DNA of 58,953 bases from Coprinus comatus. Its lineage: Eukaryota > Basidiomycota > Agaricomycetes > Agaricales > Agaricaceae. The position numbers were made by a program, and so were the translations under genes. This document shows positions 57,954 through 58,953 of the stretch, one piece after another. Position 1 is the stretch's first letter; every line of letters starts with the position of its first letter. The notes below the pieces were generated by a model, which made no database searches, had not been told where the DNA came from, and worked only from the letters and a program-made list of their open reading frames with translations. The stretch spans positions 1 through 58,953 of the forward strand of contig JAWPGT010000114.1 in the NCBI GenBank assembly GCA_034638255.1, written 5' to 3'.

Positions 57954-58953
57954 GTGTTTCAACTCATGGACTTTATTATGATTAATTCATGACTTTTATG
58001 TATCTTATGTATTAGAGACTCGTTACCTTTGTGACTTAATGTAGCAAAATATTTATTATAGTACATTTTTTCAATTATCTATGGTATTACAGTATATCAA
58101 CGATTGTTCGAGTATTTAGTTAAATGGTAACATAATGAAGTATTCCATGTTACACGGACTTACATACAAAACGTGAATAAGCTTTTAAGAAGAGATTGGC
58201 TGTTCAATGGGTTTCTAACAGCTCGGGGGCAGCGGGCACCAATTGTCCAAATTTCAGGACATGAAACTGGAATGAGTGATAAAATGAAATATCTGACAAA
58301 TCGCAAGGGAGTGATGGCCGCATTTACGCTGGGTAGTGGAAATAAAATAACCATGGATTGTTATGTTGGCACATTCGGAGCCATTTCAACAGGGACTCAA
58401 AGTTGTAGGATGCCATTTCCGTTGCCTGCGGAATTAATATTTGTGTAAAATCTGTTGTTTTTAAGTTCTTTTATGGTCTCGACCGAGTCGCGAATGTGTT
58501 TATCCATCTACGGTTGCCACAAGTCCATACTGTCGCATATTCAGAACCTCAATTAGGAGGTCACAACAAGATTCGGCTACTATCACTGTCATTGAAATGT
58601 TTCGTAGCATGATGCTGAGTGGATACACATTTACCGGTGTTTTCGATTCAACTTTAAGGTTATGAGTGTCACGCTTTCACGTTAATATTCTTAATTCTTT
58701 TGCAATGCAACTTATTGAAATCATTTTAAAGAATTACAACAAGCTCTTTTCGGTTATCAATACAGTGTATAACCCCGATTCTATATATTATTCCTTAACA
58801 CAAAACCAACATATTATGTCTTATCAATAGGGGCCGAGCGTTTCGTATCATGAATTAAAGATAGGATATCGAATCAATTGAGATTAGATCAAATGGATTA
58901 TCTCTGGAAAGCAACATCTCGTTATCAATGTCAAGGTCAAACTTATACATATA
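57954..58953. other. 3' flank, no confident gene
   Basis: Overlapping frames on both strands at 58160-58448 (91 codons plus, 64 codons minus) show no recognisable motif. The rest is AT-rich. Confidence 0.4.

Noticed and set aside
58160..58448. Small genes on either strand near the right edge
   Set aside because: Overlapping frames on both strands, no motif, no neighbouring regulatory signal; cannot be supported.

Overview
The window is nuclear DNA of a filamentous fungus, most likely a basidiomycete. The supported host genes are cut by many introns of about 45-80 bp with GT-AG ends. They include fungal families such as a TOK1-type potassium channel, a Zn2Cys6 regulator and an intracellular GH15 enzyme. 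The retroelements are chromodomain Gypsy and Copia types. No bacterial gene organisation is present.

The left half (1-27384) is a transposon nest whose layers can be dated by target-site duplications (TSDs). An older Gypsy element (3848-27379; 255-bp LTRs; TSD CAAGT) has been split by at least four later insertions. These are a 363-bp terminal-inverted-repeat element in gag (5255-5617), with an inverted second copy at 6716-7078 beside an unresolved LTR-like piece; a Copia element (7483-13542; 239-bp LTRs; TSD ATGCT) that landed beside the protease active-site codons; a 1.99-kb TIR DNA element in the integrase (16301-18290); and a younger Gypsy on the minus strand (18626-26511; 608-bp LTRs; TSD CCATC). 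The young Gypsy has open gag and pol frames and also carries a separate antisense gene for a protein with Zn2Cys6 cysteine spacing. A second copy of the 1.99-kb element family runs off the left edge (1-1500). Both copies hold tandem units of about 160-170 bp that look like exon plus intron.

The old elements carry a strong CpG-decay signature. All nine stops inside the Copia frame and all three inside the Gypsy-1 integrase/chromodomain are TGA, mostly where Arg is expected (CGA to TGA), and every LTR-to-LTR difference I found is a CpG transition.

The right half (27385-58953) is host DNA. It holds a GH15 glucoamylase/trehalase-like gene (minus), a tRNA-Trp with a short intron (minus), a decayed TOK1-type channel (plus), a dual-specificity phosphatase (minus), an uncharacterised minus-strand interval (36.6-38.6 kb), a thaumatin-like secreted protein (minus), a relic of an unknown repeat-associated ORF, a LAA1/HEATR5 HEAT-repeat trafficking protein (plus), a flavin monooxygenase (plus) and a Zn2Cys6 transcription factor (plus). 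They do not form an evident pathway or cluster. Several otherwise well-preserved genes contain single-base frame slips, so either the assembly has indel errors or some genes are decaying.
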